This document shows positions 52,846 through 62,084 of a DNA stretch of 64,000 bases, in pieces. Below the pieces are notes generated by a model. The model worked only from the letters and a program-made list of their open reading frames with translations, had not been told where the DNA came from and did not search any database. The stretch's first letter is position 1; each line of letters starts with the position of its first letter. The stretch comes from Mucilaginibacter sp. SMC90 (lineage in GTDB: Bacteria > Bacteroidota > Bacteroidia > Sphingobacteriales > Sphingobacteriaceae). The position numbers and the translations under genes were made by a program. The DNA is taken from the NCBI RefSeq assembly GCF_022811725.1, contig NZ_CP094527.1:6758001-6822000 (forward strand), written 5' to 3'.

Positions 52846-53708
52846 GCCCGTTTTTTTCAATCATCATGCCCTTGTATAATTGTGAGGGCACCTTACAGCA
52901 AGCGCTTGACAGCATTACCGGCCAGGGCTTTAAAAACTACGAACTGGTTTTGGTTGATGGCGGCTCAAATGATGATACCCAGTACATCATCAGTAATTTA
53001 AAAAAAACAGGCAATTACCATATCCAGTTTATCTCCGAACCCGACAGGGGGATTTACGATGCTATGAACAAAGGAATAGACATGGCAACCGGTCAATGGC
53101 TCTATTTTATGGGTGGCGACGATATTTTAAGCAGCCTCTCGGTATTAGACCAGGTTTACCTCAACATTCAACATGAACATGCGCAGCTTGTATACGGCAA
53201 TGTAACCGGTGCTGTATCAAACATAAAATATACCGATGATACTATAAATAAAGTGCTATCGCGGGGCATTCATCATCAGGGCATTTTTTATAAACGCGAG
53301 GTTTTTGACTACACAGGCAAATACAACTTAAAATTTAGAGTTGCTGCCGATTATCATTTAACACTCAAAGTATTTTGTAACCCGGCGCTTAAAACCAAAT
53401 ATACCGATCTGGAGATAGCACGTTTTGGTGAAAGCGGCTTAAGTTCATCAACTTACGACTATCGTTTTTACAGCTATCATTATAAATTCCTGTCTATAAA
53501 TAAGGCGTTAAACAAAATTGAGGATAAGGTCACCTGCCTGCAGCAATCAATTTACTGCTGCCTGTGGCTGGTGAAGGAAAAACAAAGCATGACTTTTGCC
53601 TGGCTCAATATTTTGTATTACATAACCGGTTTAAACTCACTTGGCATTGCGTTCAGGTTTAAAACCTTTTTAAGGATGATATACTGGAGCCTGAAGCCCA
53701 AACCATGA
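52842..53708 (+). CDS. Glycosyltransferase family 2 protein
   Basis: 288 residues with a GT-A N-terminal domain: FSIIMPLYNCEGTLQQALDS, VDGGSNDDT, EPDRGIYDAMNKGIDMATG and the metal-site region MGGDDIL near residue 90. It resembles the GT2 enzyme at 26.9 kb (shared EPDRGIYDAMNKGI). TTG start overlapping the previous stop codon (TTGA). Donor unknown. Confidence 0.85.
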   Translation: MSPFFSIIMPLYNCEGTLQQALDSITGQGFKNYELVLVDGGSNDDTQYIISNLKKTGNYHIQFISEPDRGIYDAMNKGIDMATGQWLYFMGGDDILSSLSVLDQVYLNIQHEHAQLVYGNVTGAVSNIKYTDDTINKVLSRGIHHQGIFYKREVFDYTGKYNLKFRVAADYHLTLKVFCNPALKTKYTDLEIARFGESGLSSSTYDYRFYSYHYKFLSINKALNKIEDKVTCLQQSIYCCLWLVKEKQSMTFAWLNILYYITGLNSLGIAFRFKTFLRMIYWSLKPKP

Positions 53709-54916
53709 TCATAGCACTGGTAACACCTTATTTTCCTGATAAACATACTATCGACAGCGGTATAGCTAATCACTGCCTGCTGCTGGCGCAAAACTTAGCA
53801 GCAAAGGGCAATAAGGTTATTGTATTACACATTCGTCCGCGTTATAACGATGAGCAGGATACTTTTAGCAAACACACCTTTGCTGAAAGTATTACGATTC
53901 TTACCTACAAGGTTAATGCACCAGCCATTATCAATAAGCTTTTTAAAAGTAAATGGGCCATCATTGATTTTGCATTGAAGATAACGTCCATGCGCATTAC
54001 ATCGCGGGTTTTAAACACAATCATACAACAGTACGGTGTTGAAGTAATTGAAACAACCAGCTATTTTTCGTTGTGCTATTTTTCTCTTTATAAAAAAATT
54101 AAAGCTCCTATAGCCGTGAGGGTAAGCACCACCTTTTCGCAGATCATGAATGAACATTACCCTTTTAAATCAAGAGTGATGGATTTGATAGCCAAGATGG
54201 AGATAGCTTTCATCAAAAGGAGTAAATACGTCATTACCCACGCGCACAGCCACGCCCAGGAGTTGGAGCGTCTTTATGATATTGATTCTGAAAGGTTCCA
54301 AATTATCCCGCATGGTATTGAATTGCCGGTTATAACCGAAGATGCGCATACAACGGACGATATTAAAATATTATACACCGGCCGGTTGGAGTACCGAAAA
54401 GGCACCGATGTGTTGCTTGCGGCCATTCCCCTTGTGTTGCAGCAAAAACCTGAAGTTTTGTTTGAACTGATCGGCAGCGACACCGGTAACGATTATCAAA
54501 CCAGGTTCAGGGCCGATAATCCTGAAGCGGTTTTGGAAAAAGTTATTTTCAGCGGAAAGGTTGATAATGATAAATTATCTCAAGCCTACCGGGCCTGTGA
54601 TATTTTTGTGGCCCCCTCAAGGTACGAATCGTTTGGGCTGATATTTATTGAAGCCATGAGCTATGCCAAACCGGTTATAGGTTGCAGCGTTGGCGGCGTA
54701 CCCGAAATTATAGCCGACAACTACAACGGCTTCTTTGCCGAAGCCGGTAACGCACAAAGCCTCGCTGATAAAATCATCCAATTGGTTAATGATGATGAAT
54801 TAAGGAAACAAATGGGCCGCAATGCACGCAAAACTGTTGAAGATAAATTTACAGGCGCGCGGTTAGCTTCTAACTCATTGGCATATTACAATAAGATCAT
54901 TAAGGATTTCAATTAA
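53705..54916 (+). CDS. Glycosyltransferase family 4 protein
   Basis: 403 residues. The N-terminal half has IALVTPYFPDKHTIDSG and SGIANHCLLL as acceptor-side motif. The C-terminal domain shows LYTGRLEYRKGTDVLL, FSGKVDNDKLSQAYRACD and SRYESFGLIFIEAMSYAKPV with a clear EX7E, then GGVPEIIADNYNGFFAE. Complete and well conserved. It overlaps the previous gene by 4 bases and the next by 1. Confidence 0.92.
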   Translation: MIIALVTPYFPDKHTIDSGIANHCLLLAQNLAAKGNKVIVLHIRPRYNDEQDTFSKHTFAESITILTYKVNAPAIINKLFKSKWAIIDFALKITSMRITSRVLNTIIQQYGVEVIETTSYFSLCYFSLYKKIKAPIAVRVSTTFSQIMNEHYPFKSRVMDLIAKMEIAFIKRSKYVITHAHSHAQELERLYDIDSERFQIIPHGIELPVITEDAHTTDDIKILYTGRLEYRKGTDVLLAAIPLVLQQKPEVLFELIGSDTGNDYQTRFRADNPEAVLEKVIFSGKVDNDKLSQAYRACDIFVAPSRYESFGLIFIEAMSYAKPVIGCSVGGVPEIIADNYNGFFAEAGNAQSLADKIIQLVNDDELRKQMGRNARKTVEDKFTGARLASNSLAYYNKIIKDFN

Positions 54917-55839
54917 TGCAACTTTCGGTAATTATCCCTACTTATAACCCTGATGCAGCAAGGCTACTGCAAACGCTTTCGGCTTTAAAAAACCAATCGC
55001 TGCCTGCTGATGAATGGGAGCTGATTATTATCGACAATAATTCAGCCAATAATTTTGGCCAGCAAATTAACTTGAGCCAACACCCTGCTATTAAAATTGT
55101 AGCGGAAACAAAGCAAGGCCTTACTTATGCCCGGCTTAAAGGGTTTAACGAGTCGACAGGTGAGATCATTGTAATGGTTGATGATGACAACATACTTGAT
55201 TCCGCTTACCTCGAAAACGTTGCAGACATCTTTGGTAAAAACCCCGGGATGGGCGCGATAGGAGGCAAATCGATACCATTGTTCGAAACCACTCCCCCCG
55301 AATGGCTGGGCGAATTTTACGGAAGCCTGGCCTTGCGCAATTTGGGCAACGAACCTATCACCGCAACATGGAACAACGAATACCCAAATGCTGCCCCCAT
55401 TGGTGCCGGAATGGCGATAAGGCGGGAAGCACTGGTATCATACATTAAAAAAATAACATCCGGCAACAGCAGCATCAGCGACCGGACAGGCAATTCCCTA
55501 AGCTCGGGCGGAGATAATGATATCGTGATCGAAATCCTTAAAAGTGGCTGGCAGGTAGGGTATTTTCCTCTGCTTACGTTGCAGCATATTATTCCGGCTC
55601 AACGTATGGAAGCATATTACCTTAGCCGTTTACTCAATAATACCAATAAATCATGGGTACAGTTACTGCAAAGTCATGGCATAAACCCCTGGCAGCAGGT
55701 TACAAAAACAGGTGCATTATTACGGAAAGTAAAAGCCTGGTTTACCTATAAAGCGTGGAAAAACAAGCCCGGCTATATCAAATGGCGCGGGGCATGCGGC
55801 ACATTTGATGGATTGGCATCAAACACGATAAATAACTAA
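54916..55839 (+). CDS. Glycosyltransferase family 2 protein
   Basis: 307 residues with LSVIIPTYNPDAARLLQTL, IIDNNSANNF, the metal site VMVDDDNILDS near residue 95, and the acceptor-region GGDNDIVIEILKSGWQV. It belongs to the same GT2 subgroup as the enzyme at 43.3 kb. The next gene starts at the base after its stop codon. Specificity unknown. Confidence 0.87.
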   Translation: MQLSVIIPTYNPDAARLLQTLSALKNQSLPADEWELIIIDNNSANNFGQQINLSQHPAIKIVAETKQGLTYARLKGFNESTGEIIVMVDDDNILDSAYLENVADIFGKNPGMGAIGGKSIPLFETTPPEWLGEFYGSLALRNLGNEPITATWNNEYPNAAPIGAGMAIRREALVSYIKKITSGNSSISDRTGNSLSSGGDNDIVIEILKSGWQVGYFPLLTLQHIIPAQRMEAYYLSRLLNNTNKSWVQLLQSHGINPWQQVTKTGALLRKVKAWFTYKAWKNKPGYIKWRGACGTFDGLASNTINN

Positions 55840-56757
55840 ATGCAATCACTCATCAATTTTCTATATCGCAACCCGCGGTCGCAGCTGCAAAAATTCAGGC
55901 GTTTTGGCGGTTATCTTAACTATCGCAGCATGATGAACGGGCGAAGGGAGATGGAGCGGCGTTCGGTTGAATTGCCGCCGGTAATTTCACATGCCGATGG
56001 GTTACCGGTTTACTTTTTAACAGGTAAAAACTACCTGTATCAAACGCTTTATTGCATCCAGTCATTAACTAAATTTCCGGCTGCATCATTTAAATTTATA
56101 TTGGTTGATGACGGCAGTTTTAATACGGAGCTGATAGCAAGAGTGGCAAAGCAATTACCGGGAGCACAAGTTATCACCCAGGCCCACATCGGGCAAAACC
56201 TGCAAAAAAATTTGCCCGAAGCGCGTTATCCATATCTTCATAAAAAAAGAGCGGTTTATCCTCATATTAAAAAACTGACTGATGTGCATACCATTCCGGG
56301 TGATGACTGGAAACTGGTGCTGGACTCGGACATGCTTTTCTGGCATAAACCTGCCGAGTTGATCAATTGGCTTAACAACCCACAACAGCCCCTGCATATG
56401 GTTGATTGTACGGAAGCTTATGGTTATTCGCAACAGCTGATGGAACAACTGGCCGGCTCATCTATCAAGCCATTGCTTAACGTAGGTGCTATCGGTTTAA
56501 AAAGCGCAGGTATCAATTGGGACAAACTGGAAAACTGGGCCAAAACACTGGAAGAACAGGAAGGCACTTCTTACTATTTAGAGCAGGCGCTCTCAGCAAT
56601 GCTGATAGGCAACGCCGATGCTACCGTTTTAAAAGCCGGAGACTATATTGTTAACCCTACGCCCGATCAGATCAAAACCCAAACAGGCGTTCTTCATCAT
56701 TACGTCGATCTTTCAAAAGAAGGTTACTTTAAACACGCCTGGAAACATTTTTTATAA
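55840..56757 (+). CDS. GT8-like glycosyltransferase, first of a tandem pair
   Basis: 305 residues. VYFLTGKNYLYQTLYCIQSL opens the GT-A domain, FILVDDGSF follows, and the metal-binding DxD appears as VLDSDMLFW near residue 168. LLNVGAIGLKSAGINW resembles the acceptor loop of GT8-like enzymes. The next gene is a paralogue with the same layout. Basic residues dominate the first 40 positions (QLQKFRRFGGYLNYRS). Family assignment is from motifs only. Confidence 0.72.
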   Translation: MQSLINFLYRNPRSQLQKFRRFGGYLNYRSMMNGRREMERRSVELPPVISHADGLPVYFLTGKNYLYQTLYCIQSLTKFPAASFKFILVDDGSFNTELIARVAKQLPGAQVITQAHIGQNLQKNLPEARYPYLHKKRAVYPHIKKLTDVHTIPGDDWKLVLDSDMLFWHKPAELINWLNNPQQPLHMVDCTEAYGYSQQLMEQLAGSSIKPLLNVGAIGLKSAGINWDKLENWAKTLEEQEGTSYYLEQALSAMLIGNADATVLKAGDYIVNPTPDQIKTQTGVLHHYVDLSKEGYFKHAWKHFL

Positions 56758-56760
56758 CCT

Positions 56761-57696
56761 GTGTCATTAGGTAAAATAGCATACAAGTATTTTTTTAAAC
56801 CCACCTTTTCGCTACGGTATCACTTCAGTCATTTTGGGTTGTGGGGCTGGCTGAACATGCAAAGAGGTGAACAGCAAATGAAAAAGGCGGCATTGAAGCT
56901 GTCGCCTGTTAATCTTTCGGCAGATAAAGCACTCGAAGTAAGCTTCCTAACCGGGGCCAACTACTGGCACCAAACCATTTTTTGCGCCCATACGCTGGCG
57001 GGGTATCTGGGTGGCCGGCTGGGGATCAGGCTTTACTCAGATGGAACGCTTACAGATGAACATATCGGTTATATAAACAAAGTTCTGCCGGGCGTCGAGG
57101 CCATCTCCGAGCGCCAAGTGTTACAGCATCTTGATACCGTTTTGCCAAACCATAAATATCCAACATTAAGGCATTTGCGTAACTGGCACCCTTTTTTTCG
57201 CCGGCTAATAGATATTCATACTTCACCCTCATGGACAATTCACATGGATAGCGATATGATCTTTTTTGGTAAACCTGATCAAATACTGGAGGCGTATCAA
57301 CAAAAGAGAGCGGTTTATATGAAAGAACAACTGGCAAACTCCTACTTTGTCGACAGCGAGCAGGTACTGAGAGATAAATACGGCATTAACTGTATAAAAA
57401 GCGTTAACGGCGGCATCATAGCCTACGATAATGACAAAATTGATTATGCCGATCTTGAAGAAAAAGCCAAACTACTGCTACAGCACTATCCTAACGCCGG
57501 TCCCGCCCAGGTTGAACAAACGCTTATGAGTTACGTGCTGCATCAACAAAATGCCGGAGCGCTTGACGAAAAGTTATACAGCATCTTTTACGATAGCAAA
57601 CCCGGCTTTGATAATCAAAAAAACATCGTACGCCATTATATTTTCAAGGCTAAACTGCCGTATTTTACTGCCGAGTGGAAAAAAGTAATCCGTTAG
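56761..57696 (+). CDS. GT8-like glycosyltransferase, second of a tandem pair
   Basis: 311 residues, GTG start. It shares with its neighbour a basic N-terminus, then VSFLTGANYWHQTIFCAHTL (compare the neighbour's FLTGKNYLYQTLYC), a DxD at HMDSDMIFF near residue 164, and NGGIIAYDNDKIDY in place of NVGAIGLKSAGINW. The pair probably arose by duplication and may add sugars to related acceptors. The following gene overlaps its end by 22 bases. Confidence 0.72.
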   Translation: MSLGKIAYKYFFKPTFSLRYHFSHFGLWGWLNMQRGEQQMKKAALKLSPVNLSADKALEVSFLTGANYWHQTIFCAHTLAGYLGGRLGIRLYSDGTLTDEHIGYINKVLPGVEAISERQVLQHLDTVLPNHKYPTLRHLRNWHPFFRRLIDIHTSPSWTIHMDSDMIFFGKPDQILEAYQQKRAVYMKEQLANSYFVDSEQVLRDKYGINCIKSVNGGIIAYDNDKIDYADLEEKAKLLLQHYPNAGPAQVEQTLMSYVLHQQNAGALDEKLYSIFYDSKPGFDNQKNIVRHYIFKAKLPYFTAEWKKVIR

Positions 57697-58628
57697 TTTC
57701 TGTTTGCATGCCGGCATACAATGCAGGCAAATATATTGCCGAAGCCGTTGCCTCCGTACTTGAGCAAACCTACACCAATTGGGAGCTCATTATTGTTAAT
57801 GATGGTTCTACAGATGATACTTCCATTGTACTTAAACAATTTACCGATCCGCGCATTAGCGTTCATCAGCAAAAAAACAGCGGGCAGTGTGCAGCAGCAA
57901 ACAAAGCTTTTAGCATTTCAAAGGGCAGGCTTGTTAAATTTATGGATGCCGACGATATGATCTCGCCCGGTTTTATCGCCCAACAGGTTAACCGCATTGG
58001 CGATAGCGAACATGTGGTGGCCTCGGCCGCCTGGGGGCGTTTTTATAACGATGACATCAGCACTTTTAAACTAAATGAAGATGTAATTACCAACGATTGC
58101 AAACCTATCGACTGGCTGGTATCATCTATGGATGGCAAGCAGGCCATGATGCAGTGTGCCTTGTGGTTAATTCCGAGAAGCTTGCTTGAAAGATCAGGAT
58201 TGTGGGACGAGCGGTTGAGCCTTGTAAATGATTTTGAATTTATTACCCGTGTATTATTGCATGCAAACGAAATTCGTTTCGCAAAAAATGCCATTTTGTA
58301 CTATCGTAGCGGTACCGGCAATTCATTATCCGCACTAACTTCCCGGCAAGGGGTTGAGTCGGCTTTTACATCTATTTACGAGGGCACTACATACATGCTG
58401 CAACATGAAAACAGCTCAAGAGTAAAAACCGCTGTTGCCGATTGTCTGCAAAATTTTGTTTATGCCTATTACCCCAATCATCCCGATATCATGAGCAACG
58501 CCCAACAACGTATTAAGGAGTTGGGCGGTTCAAAGGCACCGTTTCCTGCGGGAGGCTACACAAAAATGCTAAACCGGCTTATCGGCTGGAAATTAACACA
58601 AAAGTTTAAAGCCTTATTTGGCCGGTAA
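57675..58628 (+). CDS. Glycosyltransferase family 2 protein
   Basis: 317 residues with PLVSVCMPAYNAGKYIAEAV, IVNDGSTDDTSIV, and the metal site KFMDADDMISPG near residue 92. GLWDERLSLVNDFEF is the usual acceptor-region motif of this subgroup. The start codon is GTG at 57675, inside the end of the previous gene; no later start keeps the first strand. Donor unknown. Confidence 0.88.
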   Translation: MEKSNPLVSVCMPAYNAGKYIAEAVASVLEQTYTNWELIIVNDGSTDDTSIVLKQFTDPRISVHQQKNSGQCAAANKAFSISKGRLVKFMDADDMISPGFIAQQVNRIGDSEHVVASAAWGRFYNDDISTFKLNEDVITNDCKPIDWLVSSMDGKQAMMQCALWLIPRSLLERSGLWDERLSLVNDFEFITRVLLHANEIRFAKNAILYYRSGTGNSLSALTSRQGVESAFTSIYEGTTYMLQHENSSRVKTAVADCLQNFVYAYYPNHPDIMSNAQQRIKELGGSKAPFPAGGYTKMLNRLIGWKLTQKFKALFGR

Positions 58629-58635
58629 TACCTCC

Positions 58636-59796
58636 ATGCGCATACTGCTTTCATTTTTACAGGATCAGGTAACCACACCCCACCCTGTTCCCTCATATCG
58701 CTTTTGGCAGCACTATATTAAAAACGGCATCAAGGAGGCCGGTATGAGCTATATCGAAGTACCGGAGGTTGATTGGGCCGAAGGCTTGGTGTACAATGAA
58801 GGTTCTGCTGCTTTGCAAAACTGGCAGGAACGGAGCTGGCAGGCAACTATCAGTTATATTAAAGCCAACCGGCAAAACATAGATATTTTTTTAACTTACC
58901 TGTACCCAAAGCAAATAAATGCCGATGCAATAAAACAGATCAGGAAAATGGGGATCCCTTGTGTTAACTTCTATTGCGACAACATTAGGGAATTTAAAAC
59001 AGTACCTGCAAAGTTTAGCGTATTTGATTTGATTTGGGTGCCTGAGTATGAGGCTTTGCCCATGTACAGGAAAGCCGGTGTAAAACATATCAATTTACCG
59101 ATGCCCATGTGGGTTGAACCTCAATTACGCCACCGAAACCAGTTTACCGAACAGCCGGGGGTATCATTTATTGGTTCAAAAGATATGCTGAGGGAAAATC
59201 TTCTGGGGCAGGCTATTCAACAAGGACTTCCATTAAGCGTACGCGGTGCCGGATGGCTGCCACAGCACAACGGCCCGGCAGTTGAAACAGGTTCAGTTTA
59301 TCAAAAGCTTATAAACCAGGTTAATTTTACCAAACAGCATGGGCTGTCCGGTTTGGCCGTCAAAATGCAGCAGCAATTAAACAAGCTCGCTGTAATCCCG
59401 GTTAGTAATGATCATATATTCACAAGTCCTGATTTTGATGAGTATATCAATATTACTCAAAACAGCATGGTTACTTTAGGTATTAACCGGGTCCCAACTT
59501 TTAAACGTACCCATCATAAACCACTAACATATTCACGGCTGCGCGATATAGAAGCCCCAATGCTTGGAGCCTGCTATCTTACCGAATATTGCCAAGGAAT
59601 TGACCGGCTTTATGATACCGATAATGAAATTAATGTTTACCGAACAGTAGATGAACTGGTGCAAAAAGCTACCGAACTGCTCAGTAACAAAGAAAAAAGG
59701 GATAAGTTAAGGATTAACGGGCAACAAAGGGCATTGAATGAGCACAGCATCCCTTCATCGCTAAACAAAATAAAGAGGACTATTTTTGACAAATAA
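58636..59796 (+). CDS. CgeB-like glycosyltransferase (GT-B)
   Basis: 386 residues from the ATG at 58636. The N-terminal half (SYRFWQHYIKNGIKEAG, DIFLTYLYPKQINADAI) and the C-terminal half (VSFIGSKDMLRENLLG, RLRDIEAPMLGACYLTEY, then YRTVDELVQKATELL) match the spore maturation protein CgeB-like glycosyltransferase group, with the EAPMLGAC stretch in the donor-binding region. The family is found in many surface glycan loci. A TTG six codons upstream was rejected as it lies in the previous gene. Confidence 0.78.
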   Translation: MRILLSFLQDQVTTPHPVPSYRFWQHYIKNGIKEAGMSYIEVPEVDWAEGLVYNEGSAALQNWQERSWQATISYIKANRQNIDIFLTYLYPKQINADAIKQIRKMGIPCVNFYCDNIREFKTVPAKFSVFDLIWVPEYEALPMYRKAGVKHINLPMPMWVEPQLRHRNQFTEQPGVSFIGSKDMLRENLLGQAIQQGLPLSVRGAGWLPQHNGPAVETGSVYQKLINQVNFTKQHGLSGLAVKMQQQLNKLAVIPVSNDHIFTSPDFDEYINITQNSMVTLGINRVPTFKRTHHKPLTYSRLRDIEAPMLGACYLTEYCQGIDRLYDTDNEINVYRTVDELVQKATELLSNKEKRDKLRINGQQRALNEHSIPSSLNKIKRTIFDK

Positions 59797-59835
59797 GCAG
59801 GTACCTCAGCGCACTTAGCAAATAACATTTAAAAA

Positions 59836-60864
59836 TTGAAAATAGCCATCATAGTAAACCCGCTGATCCCTGTGCCGCCTGAGCAATATGGCGGCATCGA
59901 ACGCATTGTTTTTATGCTGATCCAGGAGCTTAACAGAAATGGGCATGATGTTACGCTGTACGCCAATGAACATTCGCAGCCCGGCTGTAAACTCGTTGGT
60001 TACCGTGAATCGGCGCAATACGGTATTAAAGACCTCGTAAAGATCAACCGGCTTACTTCAAAGATTGCTTTTCAGCATTTTGATATTATACACACGTTTG
60101 GCCGGATGAGCAATATTGCTTTGCTTATGTTAAGCCGCGTCCCTAAAATTGTATCATACCAATTGCCGCCCACGGTATCGCAGGTTAAAAAGGCAGTAAG
60201 CATTGCTTACAAAAATTCACTACGGTTTACGGCATGCAGTAATTATATAGCCAGCCAAATCAATGCCTTTGCTAATGTAACCACCATTTATAATGGTGTG
60301 GATATTAACGATTACGATTTCAATGCGGTTGTGGCAGAGGATGCCCCGCTTACTTTTTTAGGCCGCATTCAACAGGAAAAGGGCACTGCTATTGCCATAC
60401 AAGTGGCAAAAAAGACTAATCAAAAACTGGTGATTGCGGGCAATGTACCTAACGAGCCAATACACCAGCAATATTTTAATGAACAGGTAAAGCCCCATAT
60501 CGACGGCAAACAAATTACATACATAGGCCCCGTCAACAACAGTCAAAAAAACCAATTGCTCCGTAACTCAAAAGCCTTCCTGATGCCGGTAACCTGGGAC
60601 GAGCCATTCGGTATCGTCATGGCCGAGGCGCTGGCCTGCGGTACACCTGTTATCGGTTTTAAACGCGGCGCTGTTCCGGAAGTTGTAACCAACGGGGCAA
60701 ATGGTTTTGTATGCAATACGGAAGCTGATATGATAACCGCGATAAACAATATCAGCAGTGTTAACAGGGCAACCTGCCGGCAGGTTGCCGAACAAAAGTT
60801 CAGTGCAGGGGTACTGGCTCAACAATACGAAGAATTATACCAGTTGGCAACCCGTAAAAATTGA
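59836..60864 (+). CDS. Glycosyltransferase family 4 protein
   Basis: 342 residues, TTG start at 59836 because the conserved KIAIIVNPLIPVPPEQYGGIER begins immediately. The GGIER is the acceptor-side glycine motif. The donor domain has TFLGRIQQEKGTAIAI, YIGPVNNSQKNQLLRNS and WDEPFGIVMAEALACGTPVI with EX7E, plus GAVPEVVTNGANGFV. It ends in a TTGA overlap with the next gene. A 39-bp gap before it has no visible signal. Confidence 0.9.
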   Translation: MKIAIIVNPLIPVPPEQYGGIERIVFMLIQELNRNGHDVTLYANEHSQPGCKLVGYRESAQYGIKDLVKINRLTSKIAFQHFDIIHTFGRMSNIALLMLSRVPKIVSYQLPPTVSQVKKAVSIAYKNSLRFTACSNYIASQINAFANVTTIYNGVDINDYDFNAVVAEDAPLTFLGRIQQEKGTAIAIQVAKKTNQKLVIAGNVPNEPIHQQYFNEQVKPHIDGKQITYIGPVNNSQKNQLLRNSKAFLMPVTWDEPFGIVMAEALACGTPVIGFKRGAVPEVVTNGANGFVCNTEADMITAINNISSVNRATCRQVAEQKFSAGVLAQQYEELYQLATRKN

Positions 60865-62084
60865 AGAACGTTACTTTTATAACTACCGGCCAGCCAACTA
60901 CCAATCCGCGCCTGGTTAAAGAGGCCGAAACCTTGCACAGGCTTGGCTATAGCGTTAAAGTGATCTGCTGTTTTTACCAGCAATGGGCGCAAAAACCTGA
61001 TGAAACTTTAACAAGCAAGTATCCCGGCATGTATATTTATTGCGGCGGAGATCCTGTTATACAGAAACCGGCTTACCTTAAAACCCGCATTCGCCAAAAG
61101 CTAAGTACGTTTCTTTTTAAATACAGCCAAAAATTTGGCATCCCGGAAAATGCTATCAGCCGTACTCATGCCGAAGCATTAGCCATCGCCAAAAAAATCA
61201 AGACCGATCTCTATATAGCCCATAATCTTGGTGCCTTGCCTGCTGCAATGCTGGCAGCACAACATAATGGCGCTAAAATTGGCTATGATGCGGAGGATAT
61301 GCATTCGGGGCAGTTTACCTCAACTCACGACGAAAGTTATCGCCTTAATAAATACATAGAAGAAAAATATTTTAACAGGGTTGATTATTTTACAGCCGCA
61401 AGTCCGCTGATTGCCCTGTATTATAAACAGGGGTACAGCTATCTGAACCCCGTTGTAATAAACAACGTGTTCCCCAAAACAACATTGAAAATCGGCCAAA
61501 ACTATAAAGCCAATGAGCCATTAAAACTATTTTGGTTTTCGCAAACCATAGGCCCCGACCGGGGATTAGAAGATGTGATCAAAGCAATGGCCGCTGCCGC
61601 AGGTAAAGTTCAATTACATCTTTTAGGCAGTTGTAATGAAACCCATAAAGCGGCTTTATTAAACCTTGCCCGTACACTAAAACTGAGTACAGATCAACTT
61701 TGGTTCCATGAACCTGTTGCCGCCGATGAGATTTTTAACTTTGCAAACCAGTTTGATATTGGCGTAGCCACCGAAACAGGTATTCCCTTAAACAGGGACA
61801 TTTGCCTTACCAACAAGATCTTCACCTATATACAATGCGGACTTGCTATGATAGCAAGCGATACACAGGCGCAAACACTGTTTGTGGAACAATACCCAAC
61901 TGCCGGGAAATTGTACCAAAAAAGTAATCTGCAATCGCTGACAGATTGCATTAACTTTTACCTTCAAAACCCGGATGTATTATACCAAACCCGTTTAGAA
62001 AATTACCGGCTGGGACAAACGGAATTAAACTGGGAAACCGAAAGCCACGTATTTTTGGAGCTGGTTCAAAACGTATTAAATTGA
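60861..62084 (+). CDS. GT-B glycosyltransferase
   Basis: 407 residues with TTG start. Motifs: VTFITTGQPTTNPRLVKEAE at the N-terminus, IAHNLGALPAAMLAA, YDAEDMHSG, and the C-terminal LFWFSQTIGPDRGLEDVIKA with LLGSCNETHKAAL and ATETGIPLNRDICLTNK in the donor site. Enzymes with the NPRL/YDAED pattern are a GT4-like subgroup in exopolysaccharide loci. It overlaps both neighbours by 4 bases (TTGA). Confidence 0.8.
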   Translation: MKNVTFITTGQPTTNPRLVKEAETLHRLGYSVKVICCFYQQWAQKPDETLTSKYPGMYIYCGGDPVIQKPAYLKTRIRQKLSTFLFKYSQKFGIPENAISRTHAEALAIAKKIKTDLYIAHNLGALPAAMLAAQHNGAKIGYDAEDMHSGQFTSTHDESYRLNKYIEEKYFNRVDYFTAASPLIALYYKQGYSYLNPVVINNVFPKTTLKIGQNYKANEPLKLFWFSQTIGPDRGLEDVIKAMAAAAGKVQLHLLGSCNETHKAALLNLARTLKLSTDQLWFHEPVAADEIFNFANQFDIGVATETGIPLNRDICLTNKIFTYIQCGLAMIASDTQAQTLFVEQYPTAGKLYQKSNLQSLTDCINFYLQNPDVLYQTRLENYRLGQTELNWETESHVFLELVQNVLN

